A DNA stretch of 64,000 bases from Diphasiastrum complanatum (Eukaryota > Streptophyta > Lycopodiopsida > Lycopodiales > Lycopodiaceae). The translations under genes were made by a program, and so were the position numbers. Each line of letters begins with the position of its first letter. Positions within the stretch are counted from its first letter, which is position 1. Location of the stretch: NCBI GenBank assembly GCA_029204225.1, contig CM055115.1, positions 10,195,172 to 10,259,171 on the forward strand, given 5' to 3'. Of this stretch, positions 53,841 to 64,000 are shown one piece after another. The notes under the pieces were generated by a model. It searched no databases, was not told the origin of the DNA, and saw only the letters and a list, made by a program, of their open reading frames with translations.

Positions 53841-55914
53841 GTTGGCCTTTGGCCTTATTATTCATTATTAGGCCATTTGGACATATTACTGGAGAGTGGG
53901 GGCCTTCTTGGAGGGCACACTATTATCCCTCCCACTTGGGCCCTAGTCACCGGAAGCTTTCTTTTAGGGCTTCCTCTTGGCTATAAGTAGAAAAATTGTG
54001 TTATACCTTGGTGCTATTTCTACTATTGTTTTTGCGCATACTTCAGATAGCCCTCCTGGTTCGGTGCTTGGTGCAGTATCTTATCCAATGGACTCTATAT
54101 CTCTATCTCTTGAGTCTGTTATGGCCGATGTTTGCTGTAGTCCATGCCGATGGTATACACTATTGGGTTCATGCGACTGATTTTTGTTTACCTCTTGATA
54201 TTTGGCATTCCTGGTTATTACATATGACTTTTTCATTGGGACCTATCGCTCACACTACTGCTTCATTTTCAGCTATGGATATATGGCATTCCTGGTTATT
54301 ACACATAGCTTGGTGTTCATTTGGGCCTGTTGATTGCTGCTGGTTTTTCCATATTATTGATCGCCTATCTATGATTATGCATGTGGCTCTCTATCTGTTT
54401 CTTGGATTGTTGCTCATTGTTAGGCTTGGCATATCCTGATGGCTTGGGTTATTGCCTCCGTTCCAGCTACTGTTTGTCTGGGTGATCTTTGGATTCTCTG
54501 GCATTTCAGGTTGTTCCATATCGCTTGGTCTCCGATGCTGAGTTGCCATTTTGTTCTAGTGTTCTGTGACCATCAGGGCACCTTGAGAGAATTCCTTCTC
54601 TCTCTTGGATAGTTTTTGGGGGTGTTGCCGCCATATACTTTAGTGTTGCTCATATGTGCTTTGATACTCATTCCCAGCTACATGTGGATATTGCTCTGAT
54701 GCTTGCTACTGATGTTGCGGATCTTGTTTCTCGTTCCAGTGCATTTCTTCTATTTCTCACTTGTACGCTTGGTGTGTACTTTGGGATTACACTTGCAGCC
54801 AGCTCCGATGGGTCATCCGATTCTCCATCCATTTTTGGTGTATCCTATGATGGATTGCTATGTCCATATGAGGCCTTTTTGGATGAGTTTTTTGGCTACA
54901 GTTTGTCAGTTGGGGCCTCTACTATTTCTAGATTTGTTGCTACTATTTTCATGCATAATGTCTTTTTAGATGATGCATTGATTTCTTGGACCTTCTGGAG
55001 CTTTTGACATGCTGCTCTTCTCGTGATATGGGCCTTGAAGGTATCGTATGCCATTGCTACTTCTCATTCATGGGCCCTATAGATACCTTGGGCTTTTGAC
55101 CATGTTGGTGCATAATTCCCCATTTTAGCTATCCTTTGTCAGGATGATCTCCTTGGGGCTAGTCTTCCGATGCTGCTATCTTTTCTTGGGGCTCCTTGAA
55201 CATATGGTTCATGGTTACGTGTATCATGCGGCTATTCGTGATGAGTCTCCATCTCTTCTCCAATTTCCTTATTGGCTTCCCATTGCTGATGCAGCTCTAC
55301 CTTCTCGGGCTTTTTGGATACCTTGGTATGATGTCCCTATCTTTTGGGTTGATCCTCTACTAGCTTGGGAATTATGAATACCTTGGCACTCCTGGTTGCT
55401 GCTTGGTCTTCTTCTGGTTCCTTGGAATTCCTGGTTGTTCCATTTTGCTTGGTTTCTGATGACTCGGCTGAGATGTTTCCTTTGTCACCACAATGTTGAT
55501 CATGAGCTATTCCCTTTCTTACCTATTGTCATGCACCAGATTCGTCTTCACCATAGTCGACGTTGCCAGCAGATTCAGTTTTGGATCCATTGGGAGGCCA
55601 CATGAGAGCCTATTGATGTCTTTTATCATACACAATCACTTACGGATCAGGATCGTGCTCTAGCTGCTCTTGTTGATTCCTCTAAATCAGATGCTGCTCT
55701 GGTTGCTGATGCACTAGGGCTTACTCTTTTTGATCAAATGTCTTTTTAGCAGTTGGGTCTTTGTTTTGTGTCAGGGAGAGTTATGGACTTGGCTCATTAC
55801 ATTCGCCACGTCTATTTACATTTAATTTACTTTATGCATAAGCAGGCCTTGGGCCCTTTTTTTTATTCCTTAGCGTTACTTAGACTATATGGTTCACAAT
55901 AACATATCACGCAA

Positions 55915-56240
55915 ATTTCGACGTCCGCATCCGACGTATGCTCAAAAATTTCATAATCCGTCGAAATCCGACATGTCGAGGTCTGACGTCCCAGTAAAAA
56001 ATCTGAATATCAGAGTCCGACATGCACACATGGATATGACCTGTCACAGATTTTTTTTAAAAAAATACGTGTAATCAAACGTGGACGTTGGAATCCGATG
56101 CATGTCAGATTCTGATATCCACGTCGACAAGCCAAAAAGCCTATCCATGACATCTGGCACATTTGTTCGGGCCCTGAATGGGCACAGACGTCGGATTCTG
56201 ACGTGTTTGAAGGTCGTTGGATTCCGACGTCTGTTTCAAT
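55915..56240. repeat. Array of palindromic TCCGACGT motifs, second copy
   Basis: Reverse-orientation relative of 23,880-24,260. The copies include cgacgtccgcatccgacgt (55,919), ccgtcgaaatccgacatg, ggtctgacgtcc, tggacgttggaatccga, acgtcggattctgacgt (56,188-56,204) and ggattccgacgtc (56,219). Beyond the array, cgcgatccagcgccttct matches the edge seen at positions 17-34 and 23,830. Confidence 0.65.
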
Positions 56241-56313
56241 CTTCCAATTCACGCGATCCAGCGCCTTCTCTTTCACTTTGTCTTTTGTAGAGTGTGAAAG
56301 ATAAAAAGATATG

Positions 56314-56342
56314 GAGAGAGAGAGTGTGTGTGTGTGTGTTTT
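56314..56342. repeat. (GA)n(GT)n microsatellite
   Basis: About six GA units are followed by about nine GT units and a T run, at the edge of the palindromic-motif block. Confidence 0.9.
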
Positions 56343-56369
56343 TAAATTTTGCATTGATTTAAAATGGTT

Positions 56370-56900
56370 TTGAATGGTCTTGTAATAGATTATTAGGTTT
56401 CTATCCAGGAAGAGGACTAGTCCAAAACAAATTTCATGACTTATTGGAGTACTTACGCCTATCATAAGATGTTGTTTGGACTATGTAACACGCAAGCCAC
56501 ATTCCAAAGAATGATGACTATTATTTTTCAAGAATATCTATGCATATTTCTGGAGATTTTTATGGATGACTTATGTATTTATAGCTCAGAAGCCACTCAT
56601 CTTTCAAAGTTGTGAAAAACATTGCAGAGATGTAGAGAGACTTCACTATGTCTTCATCCAGGGAAGTGTTATTTTGGCATGCCAGAAGAAATACTACTCG
56701 GACAGAATATTGAAAAGAGAAATTGAAGTCAATAAAGATAAAGTAGAAATAATTAAGAATTTGAAAGATTCGACAAACCTGCAAGAACTCATAGGATTTT
56801 TGGGTCATGTTGGATATTATAGAAGGTTCATTCAAGACCATGCATCTTTTGTTGCACCGAATAGTCTGTTGATTGTCAACAATCATTTGAGTTAATGAAG
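56370..56900 (+). pseudogene. Host Ty3/gypsy reverse transcriptase, C-terminal part
   Basis: Reads EED, a stop, then SKTNFMTYWSTYAYHKM, LFGLCNTQATFQRMM and FLEIFMDDLCIYSSE (catalytic FMDD), then in shifted frames the LHPGKCYFGMPEEIL and LQELIGFLGHVGYYRRFIQ motifs. The N-terminal fingers are missing because of the upstream insertion. Motif wording fits Tat/Athila-related plant gypsy elements. Confidence 0.8.
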
Positions 56901-56911
56901 CAGATAAACTC

Positions 56912-57345
56912 TTGGACGTCCCAATTTTGAGACCTCCTGATTGGGTAAGGACATTTCTTGTTTATGTGGATGTTTCATTGTTCACAATTGGAGTTACCCT
57001 AAGTCAGAAAAATGACGAGAAACGAGACTATCCTGTCTACTATGCAAGGCGTCAGTTAAGCCTCTCGGAAAAAAACTATTTGGTGACGGAATGCGAAGGA
57101 CTTGGTATGATTTTTTCAGTGAAGAAGTTTTGACATTATTTGCTAGGATATTCCTTTATCTTCCATGTCGAACATTATGCACTAAATCATCTGGTAAATG
57201 AAACACATATTTCGGGCCGAATAGCTCGATGGGTGATTTTGCTCTAGGATTTTGATTACCAAGTGGAGGTACACCAAGGGAAGTACCACACTAATGCAGA
57301 CTATTTATCTCGCTTAAATATAGTATCTGTTACTAACAATATAAG
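56912..57345 (+). pseudogene. Host Ty3/gypsy RNase H
   Basis: The frame 56,912-57,133 reads TFLVYVDVSLFTIGVTLSQ (first catalytic Asp kept), DYPVYYARRQLSLSEKNYL and ECEGLGMIFSVKKF; beyond a stop the frame continues with HVEHYALNHLVNE (usual TDH changed to VEH) and ARWVILLXDFDYQVEV, ending with NADYLSRLN at the junction to integrase. Confidence 0.8.
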
Positions 57346-57369
57346 TGACGAATTTCATTATGAAATATT

Positions 57370-58480
57370 ATGTTATTATCTGCCGAAGATTCATTATATC
57401 CCGACATAATTGATTATCCTCAAAATCAAAACTATCCACTTATTTTTTATCTTGAACAAAAGACAATATTCCAACATAAGGTTGCACCACACACGATAAA
57501 GAATAATGTACTTTATAAAATGGGACATGATGAAGAGCTTCATAGATGTGTTGAATTGATTCATATTCCAAAGATTATTAGAGCCATGCATTCAGAAGAT
57601 GCAAGTGGACACTTTGCAGTAGTAAATATTGTAAAGAAGATCTTAAATGCTAAGTATTGGCAGCCAACAATGTACAAAGATGTTGCAGTGTTTGTAAAAA
57701 TGTGTGATCCTTGTCAACGAGTTGGGAAACCAACTCCTTCAATGTACTGGGCACTTATGCCGATACTTCCACTTGCACCATTTGAAAAATGGGGCATTGA
57801 CTTTGTTGGACCGATAAAGCTTGTCACTCGATATACTAAAAGAAGCAACTGACTATACGACTAAGATGGTCAAAGTGGAAGCGACGAAAATGAATGATGC
57901 AAAAACTGTTGCAGAGTTTCTCTTTCGGAATATTATAACCCGTTATGGTTGTCCATTGAAATTAGTAAGTGATAGAGATACACATTTCTTAAATGATACG
58001 ATACGCCTGCTTACTAAGCACTTTATGATTAAACATTCAAAGACAGCTCCGTACAATCTGAAGGCTAATTGTTTCATTTGTGTAAGATACTAAATAAGAT
58101 TAGCATAGCGCACGCATCTGATTGAAAAAAGAAATTACCTTCTGTCCTATGGGTGTATAGAAATGCCGAAAAGGTGACCACAAAACATACTTCGTTTTAT
58201 TTGGTTTATGGCATGCACCTGATATTGTCAATAGAGTTTGAAGTACCAACATATCGTATACAAATTGAAACTAGATCTGACAAGCAATTGAGACTAGATG
58301 AAATATTCTTAGCAATTGGAAAACTAGAAGATTGCCTACTTCTTCACGGTTCACTACTACCATATGTTGCAATCAATTGCTATCATTTCGTGATCAATCA
58401 TGCTGAAATTTTTATGATCCTGAGCAATGGCATCTTCTCAGTTTGTTATACCAGCCAATGTCAATTGAAAAGTGCGTAGC
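57370..58480 (+). pseudogene. Host Ty3/gypsy integrase
   Basis: The frame 57,370-57,852 contains the HHCC region (IRAMHSEDASGHFAVV, CDPCQRVGKPTPS) and PFEKWGIDFVGPIK (first Asp). After a frameshift near 57,835 follow ATDYTTKMVKVEATK, NIITRYGCPLKLVSDRDTHF (second Asp) and KTAPYNLKAN, where the Glu-containing segment is lost. The frame 58,153-58,479 carries TTKHTSFYLVYGMHL and SIEFEVPTYRIQIETRS. The 3' LTR is missing. Confidence 0.85.
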
Positions 58481-58764
58481 AGGCGGAATCCCGAAGAATT
58501 TTAAATGTTGGTTGATCGATGCAGACACGCCTCTTGGATACATCCTCCATAAGAAGACACTATCATAAACAATACAAATACATTTTCAAATAAATTCATT
58601 TGTCATGTCTAGATTCGAGCATGCAAGGGCACAATAGGAAGAAGAACTATGTGGAATCAAGCATGCACCAACAGAAAAACATTGTTTGCTTTTTTTCATG
58701 CATGCATGCTACGTGCTTGTCTTCATAAATGTAGATTCACTTCCATGTTGGATAATTGAGCCCT
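58481..58764. other. Junction sequence, no recognisable feature
   Basis: About 280 bp between the end of the gypsy integrase and the copia LTR. The catgcatgcatgc palindrome at about 58,698 is the only notable structure. Confidence 0.5.
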
Positions 58765-59270
58765 CCACCAATGGCTAAATCTAATTGTGATATTGGAATA
58801 TAATCAAATTCACAAATCTAAATTGAAGAGTCAATAATTTCATTAGTTACAGCTTACCAAAAACATTATACAATAAATTAAGTCAAAAATTTGAAGTTCA
58901 TCTAACCTATAAATACTTACCAGAACATAGACCAATGATAAGGCCACGCACCTTGGATATCATTGAAAAATTTCCATGGCAGTCCTTTTGTTACATAGAC
59001 TTGAATACCCATAAATGAACCTCACATCCTTGCTAAAGAAAACTAATAACATGAATTCCACTACATCCATGCCGAAAAGAGGTGATAAGTATCATTTAAG
59101 TATGGATTTTGGAGAACTAAAGTTCACCAAGCCATTTAGGCTAATGTCAGGCCAAAAAAAAATGCTTTTAAAATTGGAGATTGATTTATATAACAGTTCA
59201 TTTTTGTAGGGTGTTCGAGAGAGTGAGTATTTGTATAGGAGTAGTTGGAAAATGAATTTAGGTTAAGAAT
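58765..59270 (-). repeat. Copia 3' LTR relic, direct copy of 28,975-29,485
   Basis: The block starts at the same ctccaccaatggc boundary and follows the 28,975 copy through gggtgttc(t)agagagtgagtat at 59,216. The U3 end is altered: the polypurine tract and TGCACATT start seen at 29,480 are not recognisable here. Confidence 0.65.
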
Positions 59271-59339
59271 AAGAATGAAATCTAACTTCAATGTGTTTAG
59301 CGAGATGGTGGGTTGAAAGAAAAAACAAACTAGTGTTTA

Positions 59340-60225
59340 TTGTCACAATGGAGTATTGCTGGTCTGATTAGCTGAAATTTCAAATCTTGGAATTATCATC
59401 AAAGCCAAATAATGTACTTTACTATACAGGTGGATGCAACATATTTGGACTCGATAACGGACAAGAAAATGCATTCTTGCTTTCGATTGTTCCATGAAAT
59501 TGGTCCTCCTACAAGACTTAGCATAGGTAGCCAAAGGTGTATTTTCTAATATCCACTTTTCCAACCCAATCTGAGTCGGAATAGGCATTTAGAACTAGTG
59601 TGCCCTTGGAATCTCTATCATAACACAAAGCATAGTGCTTTGTGGCTTGTATGTACATCAAATTCTCTTTGTAGAACTTTCCAATACGGTAGTCATGGAT
59701 TCGACATGTATTGCAACAATGTGCTCACTGTGTATGCAATATTAGGTCATCTGTAGATCAAGGCATATATGGTGAACACAATTACTAACTGGTAGTCATG
59801 GATTTGACATGTATTGCAGCAATTTGCCTACTTTGTACGCAAGATCAGGTCATCTATACATTTCTTTCTGTTGTGCTTCAGTCTTTGTGGACATGTCATT
59901 CAATAGCTGGAATCATGGATCCATGGGTGAGTCTATCAACTTGAAGTCTTCCATGTGATACCTATGAAGTACATTGACTAGATATTTCTATTGGATTATG
60001 GTGATCTATCTCTCATGATTTCCATGCCGAGTAGGTAGTGCACCAGGCTCGAATCAGTAGTTGATTCAAATTGGTGGTGATCAATGAATCATTGACATAT
60101 TATGTGAACATACTATAACAGTATTCCTACAGCTAACGTGATAGAAATTAATTTTCTTTGCATGTAGCATAGACATCCGACTACTCGAAGCTGCTTCATA
60201 CTCGACTTGTAGCCATAGTTTGCTA
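59340..60225 (-). pseudogene. Copia RNase H and reverse transcriptase fragments
   Basis: On the minus strand 59,560-59,660 reads LCYDRDSKGTLVLNAYSDSD and then WVGKVDIRKYTFGYLC, a copia RNase H start with its first Asp. 59,690-60,225 is the same reverse transcriptase segment as 12,811-13,430. Stops and shifts are frequent. The adjoining LTR makes this the 3' half of a decayed copia element. Confidence 0.7.
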
Positions 60226-60845
60226 CAAGATATTTGGCGTCAACATGGTGTTGTGAATTTTTGTTGGAACACTCATACTATATGGTCTGCTTTTTGTAGT
60301 AGTAGTTGGTGGAAGACCCATGACTAAATTGTAAAGCCTAATATTATGTTGTAGTTGTACATCATTTTGAAAACCAGAATATCATTAATGAAATGTGGTT
60401 GATAATCAATTGTATGTGTACATGGTTGTTGATTAAAGATAATATACATAGTTAGGGATGTTTCTACCAAAAGCAGGGAGCAATTTTACAAAGTACGACT
60501 TATTCGACGTCAACATAGTGTTGTGAATTTTTGTTGGAACACTCATAGTGTATGGTTTGCTTTTTGCAGCAAGCAGTTGGTGGATGACGCATGACTAAAT
60601 TGTAAAGCATCATATTATCATATAGTTGTACATCATTTTGAATACCAAAATATGATGAATGAAATGCGGTTGATAATCAATTGTATGTTACATGGTTGTT
60701 GATTCAAGATAATAAACATAGTCAGAAATGTTTCTTACAACAGGCAAAGAGGAATTTTATGGGAAAGGGAAAGAAGGGAACAAAAACTGGGTTATGAAAG
60801 CAACAATAATGGAATTTTGGACGTGGTTCCCCTCTTGAGAACCTT
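60226..60845. repeat. Tandem repeat block, inverted relative of 8,240-8,765
   Basis: Two units (start of the shared ggttgttgatt block near 60,424 and 60,694) with the same internal words as at 8,331-8,765 in reverse. It lies between a copia relic and the gypsy gag copy, the same neighbours as near 8.2 kb. Confidence 0.65.
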
Positions 60846-61215
60846 ATATAACCCATGTTAGAAGTACTTGACGCATTTTGCATCTGTTAGTGCAGCCTGA
60901 AGCCTCTTTTCTAAAACTTCGAACCTCTGAACACAAGCTAAAACAACTTCCTTCTTTTTTTGCTCCATTGCTTGCAATTTATCCAAAATCTCCTCGTCCT
61001 CATGCTTCTTCCGATATCACTTCAAGAAAGCTCTTCCCAATACTTCCCAAGTCTGGAATTTTTGAAACCCTAATTGGGAATACCATTGAAGAGCATTTTC
61101 CTTTAATGTTGTTGCAAATAGTTCCGACTTCCTAATAACCACTATTTCGAGGTTTGCCTGTGACGACTACCAAAAATTGGTGAATGTGAATGTCGGGATC
61201 ATCATGCTTCTTCCC
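60846..61215 (-). pseudogene. Ty3/gypsy gag remnant, inverted copy of 7,840-8,235
   Basis: The minus strand encodes the same gag segment as 7,840-8,235 with a frameshift at the same region (near 61,130), so the frameshift probably predates the duplication of the block. The plus-strand frame 60,878-61,135 is its antisense image. Confidence 0.65.
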
Positions 61216-61264
61216 TTTGAAATGCTAGAATATTGACATCCGAGTACATCCACAACTACACATA

Positions 61265-61650
61265 TGTGTGTGTTGCCATGCGACACTGCCAAGCGAACCC
61301 GATACTTAGTCTAAATTTTGACATTTTTCTTATGTGTGGCACTGCCACGGTGGCATATCCATGCCAAAACTTTTCTGAGGACCCTGCCGGTGAAATCCAG
61401 GCTGGAGGTGAGGTCCGGCATAAAAGTTGTGAATTTGCGTGGCAGTGCCACACAAATTTTTTTAAACTCAAAACTTAAAATGTGAGTGCCAAAATATGTC
61501 GGTGTGGCATAGCCACACGTGGAAGTACCACGTACGGTTTGTTATTTAACCAATTGTCATCTGACATGACTTTTTGGGATTTGCCACACGTGGCAAATCT
61601 CCAAAGAAGAGCGATAGCTTTCCTTATTGCCACGCGTGGCAATATTAAAA
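61265..61650. repeat. Array of palindromes with CACGTGGC/GCCAC cores
   Basis: Within 390 bp are tgccacggtggca (61,343-61,355), gtgtggcatagccacac (61,502-61,518), gatttgccacacgtggcaaa (from 61,578) and the perfect 18-bp palindrome attgccacgcgtggcaat (61,626-61,643), plus several tggcactgcca-type half sites. Overlapping frames on both strands (61,256-61,793) arise from this symmetry. ACGTGGC is the core of plant G-box/ABRE sites; function is not shown. Confidence 0.65.
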
Positions 61651-62340
61651 CACAATACTTAACAAAAAAATTTGTTATGAATAATATGTTAATAAACAAC
61701 AACTTTGTGATTAATTCAAAAGCAAATAAGATTTTTTTTAACATTTTGAACAAGTGTATACTTATAATAAAATGCGGACTAAAAATCAAATGATCATTAT
61801 CTCAAATTATTCTGTTCTGACGAATTTAAATCATTATCAGTTGATTATTATATGTTATCTTATGTATTTATGGACATTATGATGTGTTTCTATATTGAGA
61901 AAATTCTATAATCAAACTTTGACATTAATTTCAATATGGTATTGATGGGTAAAAATATAAGCGTGAGCTTAATATCCATTTGAAGGAAGCTAAGTACATT
62001 ACAATTGAGAGCGATGTGGTAGCTTGTTGAGCTAATTTGTTGATAAAAAAATTGCAATGTTATACACCTTTGTGTGTTTGCAAAGATCAATAAATAGTCG
62101 AACAATATTGTGGCAAAGTGTATTATTATCTCAAAGAAGATGCTTTTTAATTATAATATATAAATAATCAACACATGTATCTTTTAGTTAGTTCACACAT
62201 CTATTAATATTGATAAATTTTTCTAATTCTAAGTGATTGTAAGATGCATTTGAAATGAAACTTTAGAAATGCAACATCGTAGAAAAATATAATAATTTTA
62301 ATTTGAAAACAATATATATTGATCACAATGGATCATTTTA
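61651..62340. other. AT-rich non-coding DNA
   Basis: No coding similarity or repeats recognised. Confidence 0.5.
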
Positions 62341-62370
62341 TGACAAAATTATTTGTGACATGTACAAACT

Positions 62371-63270
62371 TTATTCATCATCGCAAGATTCAAATTCATC
62401 AGCCAATACATCTTGCAACTCATCTCCGCTAAGGTGATTTTCATCATCACTATTGAAATCAAAACCTCTCTCAATATTGTCCTCGTGCAAAGAATCATTG
62501 TTGTCCTCTTCATCATCCAAGTCGTCAGAATCATGAGAATCAATTCTCGGGTTTTCAATATTTATAAAACTCGAAGATATATGTACATCTCCATCAGACA
62601 TACTTGTGTTGTCCAAATTTAGATCTTCCATTTCATTCTCAACATATGCATTTTTGAATACATGTCTTGAGCATGGCTTAATTTGAACAACATACCACCA
62701 ATCTTTGTTTAGTCGATCTGGTTGAAAAAATACTTGCACATTTAGCAATTTTAGGATTAGATATTTGTTATGCTCGCATTTTAATTCATGATAAATAGAT
62801 GTAATGAAAAAGTAGTGTAGATGATTAATATAACATTGATCACAATTGACAAAAAGAAAAAATGTGAAATTCATGCACGCCTGTTCACAATGACGAGGCA
62901 ACACCGATGTGTCTAAAAAGTCCATTCTTAATGTCTTGGTTTAATCGATAGCAAAAAGTACACTACGATCTTTTTTTCATAGTTGCATTTGATCCTCTAT
63001 AGTTTATTTTGAACCATTTCACGTCAAACAACAAATATTTACCCATTTTACCAAAACATACCTCATCTATGGCTTGTATGGTTCCTACATACTCAAGCTC
63101 TCCAGAAATTGGACTTTGATCTCAAGCACTACTCCGACTTTCTTGATGGAAGGATGTCATCACACCACAATCATAAGTTCGTCGTTTCATATCAATTGAT
63201 TAAATGTGATGATGCCAACCATTTGCCCACATTGCACTATACTTTCGATACTGTCACATGTTGATTATAA
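62371..63270 (-). pseudogene. CACTA (En/Spm) TNP2 transposase, DUF4216 region and acidic tail
   Basis: On the minus strand, across three frames: YSAMWANGWHHHI with SIDMKRRTYDCGVM (63,140-63,260), SPISGELEYVGTIQAIDEV and KYLLFDVKWFKINYRGSNA (62,980-63,110), then after a shift at an A-run MDFLDTSVLPRHCEQ, and VQVFFQPDRLNKDWWYVVQ (62,690-62,750), ending in an acidic tail (DSDDLDDEEDNNDS, SDDENHLSGDEL). This follows the DUF4216 domain found C-terminal to TNP2 transposases. The part between CEQ and VQVFF looks inserted or is an unspliced intron. The protein is dead through stops at about 63,200, 63,130 and 62,970. Confidence 0.75.
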
Positions 63271-63299
63271 TTAAAACAATAATCAATCATCGTACAAAT

Positions 63300-63560
63300 T
63301 AAAATTATTCACTTAAAAAAAATAGAGCTATAGACAAACCTTCCAATCACATCCTCTGCCAATTCTCATTTCGTGTTAGATATGAATTGTCTCTTTGATC
63401 TTGCTTGTTGTTGGAGTGTATCAACCATCTAGTCTATAGTGCATTGGTTGGGCAATGGTTCAAGATCATGTGAAGGTGTAGCTTGACCTCTACGCCTATT
63501 GCGTCGGTGTCGATTTCTAGTCAATACCCTTTTTTTATTCTTCTTCATATAATTCCAACC
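63300..63560 (-). pseudogene. Basic coding remnant within the CACTA relic
   Basis: The minus strand reads MKKNKKRVLTRNRHRRNR, RGQATPSHDLEPLPNQC and, after TAG, MVDTLQQQARSKRQFI. A basic N-terminal segment of this kind suits a CACTA-associated protein, but I cannot assign it to a family. It lies between DUF4216 and DUF4218 pieces and may be a separate nested fragment. Confidence 0.35.
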
Positions 63561-63706
63561 ATTTATCCATTACTCATGAACTATATAGCATGAAGGTTTA
63601 AATTTTTTCTCTCAAAATAGGTGTCATATTTTTAAGACTACCCATACCTTGAGGTTTTCCACCTTTCACCTCCTTGCTTTCCTCATCATGCCATAGTCAT
63701 GGAGCA

Positions 63707-63794
63707 ACCCAAGGGAGTTGGCTCAATTGGTTAACGCTTGACATCCAAAGTTTCTTTGGTCTCAAGTTCGAGCCTTCCATTGGAAACCAAGAAG
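63707..63794. mobile_element. Short tRNA-derived SINE-like insertion, 88 bp
   Basis: The 88-bp segment is flanked by a perfect 15-bp direct repeat, catagtcatggagca (63,692-63,706 and 63,795-63,809). On the plus strand it contains tggctcaattgg (63,719-63,730), matching the pol III A box, and agttcgagcc (63,765-63,774), matching the B box, spaced as in tRNA-like genes. A long target duplication and tRNA-like promoter are hallmarks of LINE-mobilised SINEs. There is no poly-A tail; the 3' end is gaaaccaagaag. Confidence 0.75.
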
Positions 63795-63849
63795 CATAGT
63801 CATGGAGCAGATGGATCTATTTGAAACAAAACTTTGGTAACATAAAATA

Positions 63850-63960
63850 GAGATTCTTGCACTAACCATCCTCTGACATGCTTCCCTCTGGCCTTGCCCG
63901 TTGACGCACAAAACCTTTCAACACATTCATGAATCTCTCTAATAAAAACATCCACCTACA
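63850..63960 (-). pseudogene. CACTA TNP2 transposase, DUF4218 fragment
   Basis: The minus strand reads FLLERFMNVLKGFVRQRARP followed by EGSMSEDG, closely fitting the conserved ERFMGxLKxYVRNRARPEGSI segment of TNP2-type CACTA transposases. It continues off the window to the right. It lies upstream of the DUF4216 part, as expected. The frame ends in gttagt, possibly a splice donor. Confidence 0.75.
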
Positions 63961-64000
63961 GAAAATTTCAACACATCAATGAGAAGATTCTGTTATTTAT

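Larger units (their letters stand above)
53841..56360. mobile_element. Insertion in the host gypsy element, LTR-like, with degenerate repeats
   Basis: Between protease (to 53,840) and reverse transcriptase (from 56,370) is about 2.5 kb of foreign sequence; about 300 codons of host pol are also missing. 53,841-55,890 is T-rich and has several overlapping short frames but no recognised domain. The words ggcattcctggttattac (54,203; 54,282), ttcaggttgttccatat (54,508) and attcctggttgttccat (55,427) recur as degenerate repeats. A TATA-like ggctataagtag lies near 53,978. It may be a long LTR or solo LTR; ends were not defined. 55,898-56,290 is the separate palindromic-motif block. Confidence 0.45.

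Noticed and set aside
53996-54439. 147-codon hydrophobic frame that could pass for a membrane protein
   Set aside because: Leu/Phe-rich because of T-rich repetitive DNA; neighbouring frames are equally open and the words recur as repeats.
61256-61793. Overlapping frames of 71-104 codons on both strands
   Set aside because: They come from the palindrome array and adjacent AT-rich DNA; no protein features.
63707-63794. Functional tRNA gene
   Set aside because: A and B boxes are present but the stems do not pair as a full cloverleaf and the segment is flanked by a long target duplication, so it is a retroposon-like insertion.
1-64000. CRISPR arrays, operons, bacterial ribosome binding sites
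   Set aside because: No regularly spaced direct repeats with unique spacers and no prokaryotic gene layout; the sequence is plant nuclear in character.

Overview
This window looks like plant nuclear DNA made almost entirely of transposable elements. The evidence is the set of families present: Ty1/copia elements primed by initiator-Met tRNA, Ty3/gypsy elements (one with a decayed tRNA-Asp primer site), a CACTA (En/Spm, TNP2-type) transposase relic, a hAT-like MITE and a tRNA-derived SINE-like insertion. The nesting depth and the polyprotein style suggest a large-genome vascular plant such as a conifer, cycad or fern, but the sequence alone does not fix the taxon. No complete host gene was seen. 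One 129-bp exon-like segment (27,687-27,815) is the only candidate host coding sequence.

Layout. (1) 1-23,860 is a large imperfect inverted duplication. The left arm (1-6,527) holds a minus-strand gypsy element joined to a plus-strand copia element. The right arm (13,862-23,860) holds the same pair in reverse, with arm-specific deletions, a tandem gag-leader array and a 1.77-kb insertion carrying an unrecognised coding region. The 7.3-kb spacer holds further gypsy and copia relics. (2) 23,860-32,700 is mostly non-coding: an array of palindromic TCCGACGT-type motifs, a hAT-like MITE with 8-bp target duplication, a copia 5' end, the orphan exon, and repeats found elsewhere in the window. (3) 32,757-39,022 holds two related copia relics. 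One is split by a 699-bp solo LTR with a 5-bp target duplication. Between them lie a probable CACTA-type accessory gene relic and a second MITE. (4) 39,022-58,480 is an old gypsy element invaded by two young copia elements in the same orientation. One (45,881-52,311) is complete with an intact 1,317-codon gag-pol and LTRs that look identical. The other (39,524-45,078) has near-identical LTRs, primer site and leader, an intact gag, and an unrelated intact reading frame of about 760 codons in place of pol. A third insertion (about 53,841-56,360) splits the host protease from its reverse transcriptase. (5) 58,765-61,215 repeats, in inverted or direct form, blocks seen at 7.8-13.4 kb and 29 kb. 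(6) 61,265-64,000 holds an array of CACGTGGC-type palindromes and a decayed CACTA transposase with an 88-bp tRNA-like insertion flanked by a 15-bp duplication.

How the parts relate: the most interesting unit is the copia pair. The full-length element encodes protease, integrase, reverse transcriptase and RNase H. The pol-less element keeps the cis signals and gag and is likely mobilised in trans by the former. The near-identity of their R-U5 and leader segments beside clearly diverged gag genes suggests recombination between co-packaged RNAs. Everything else is decayed and probably inactive.
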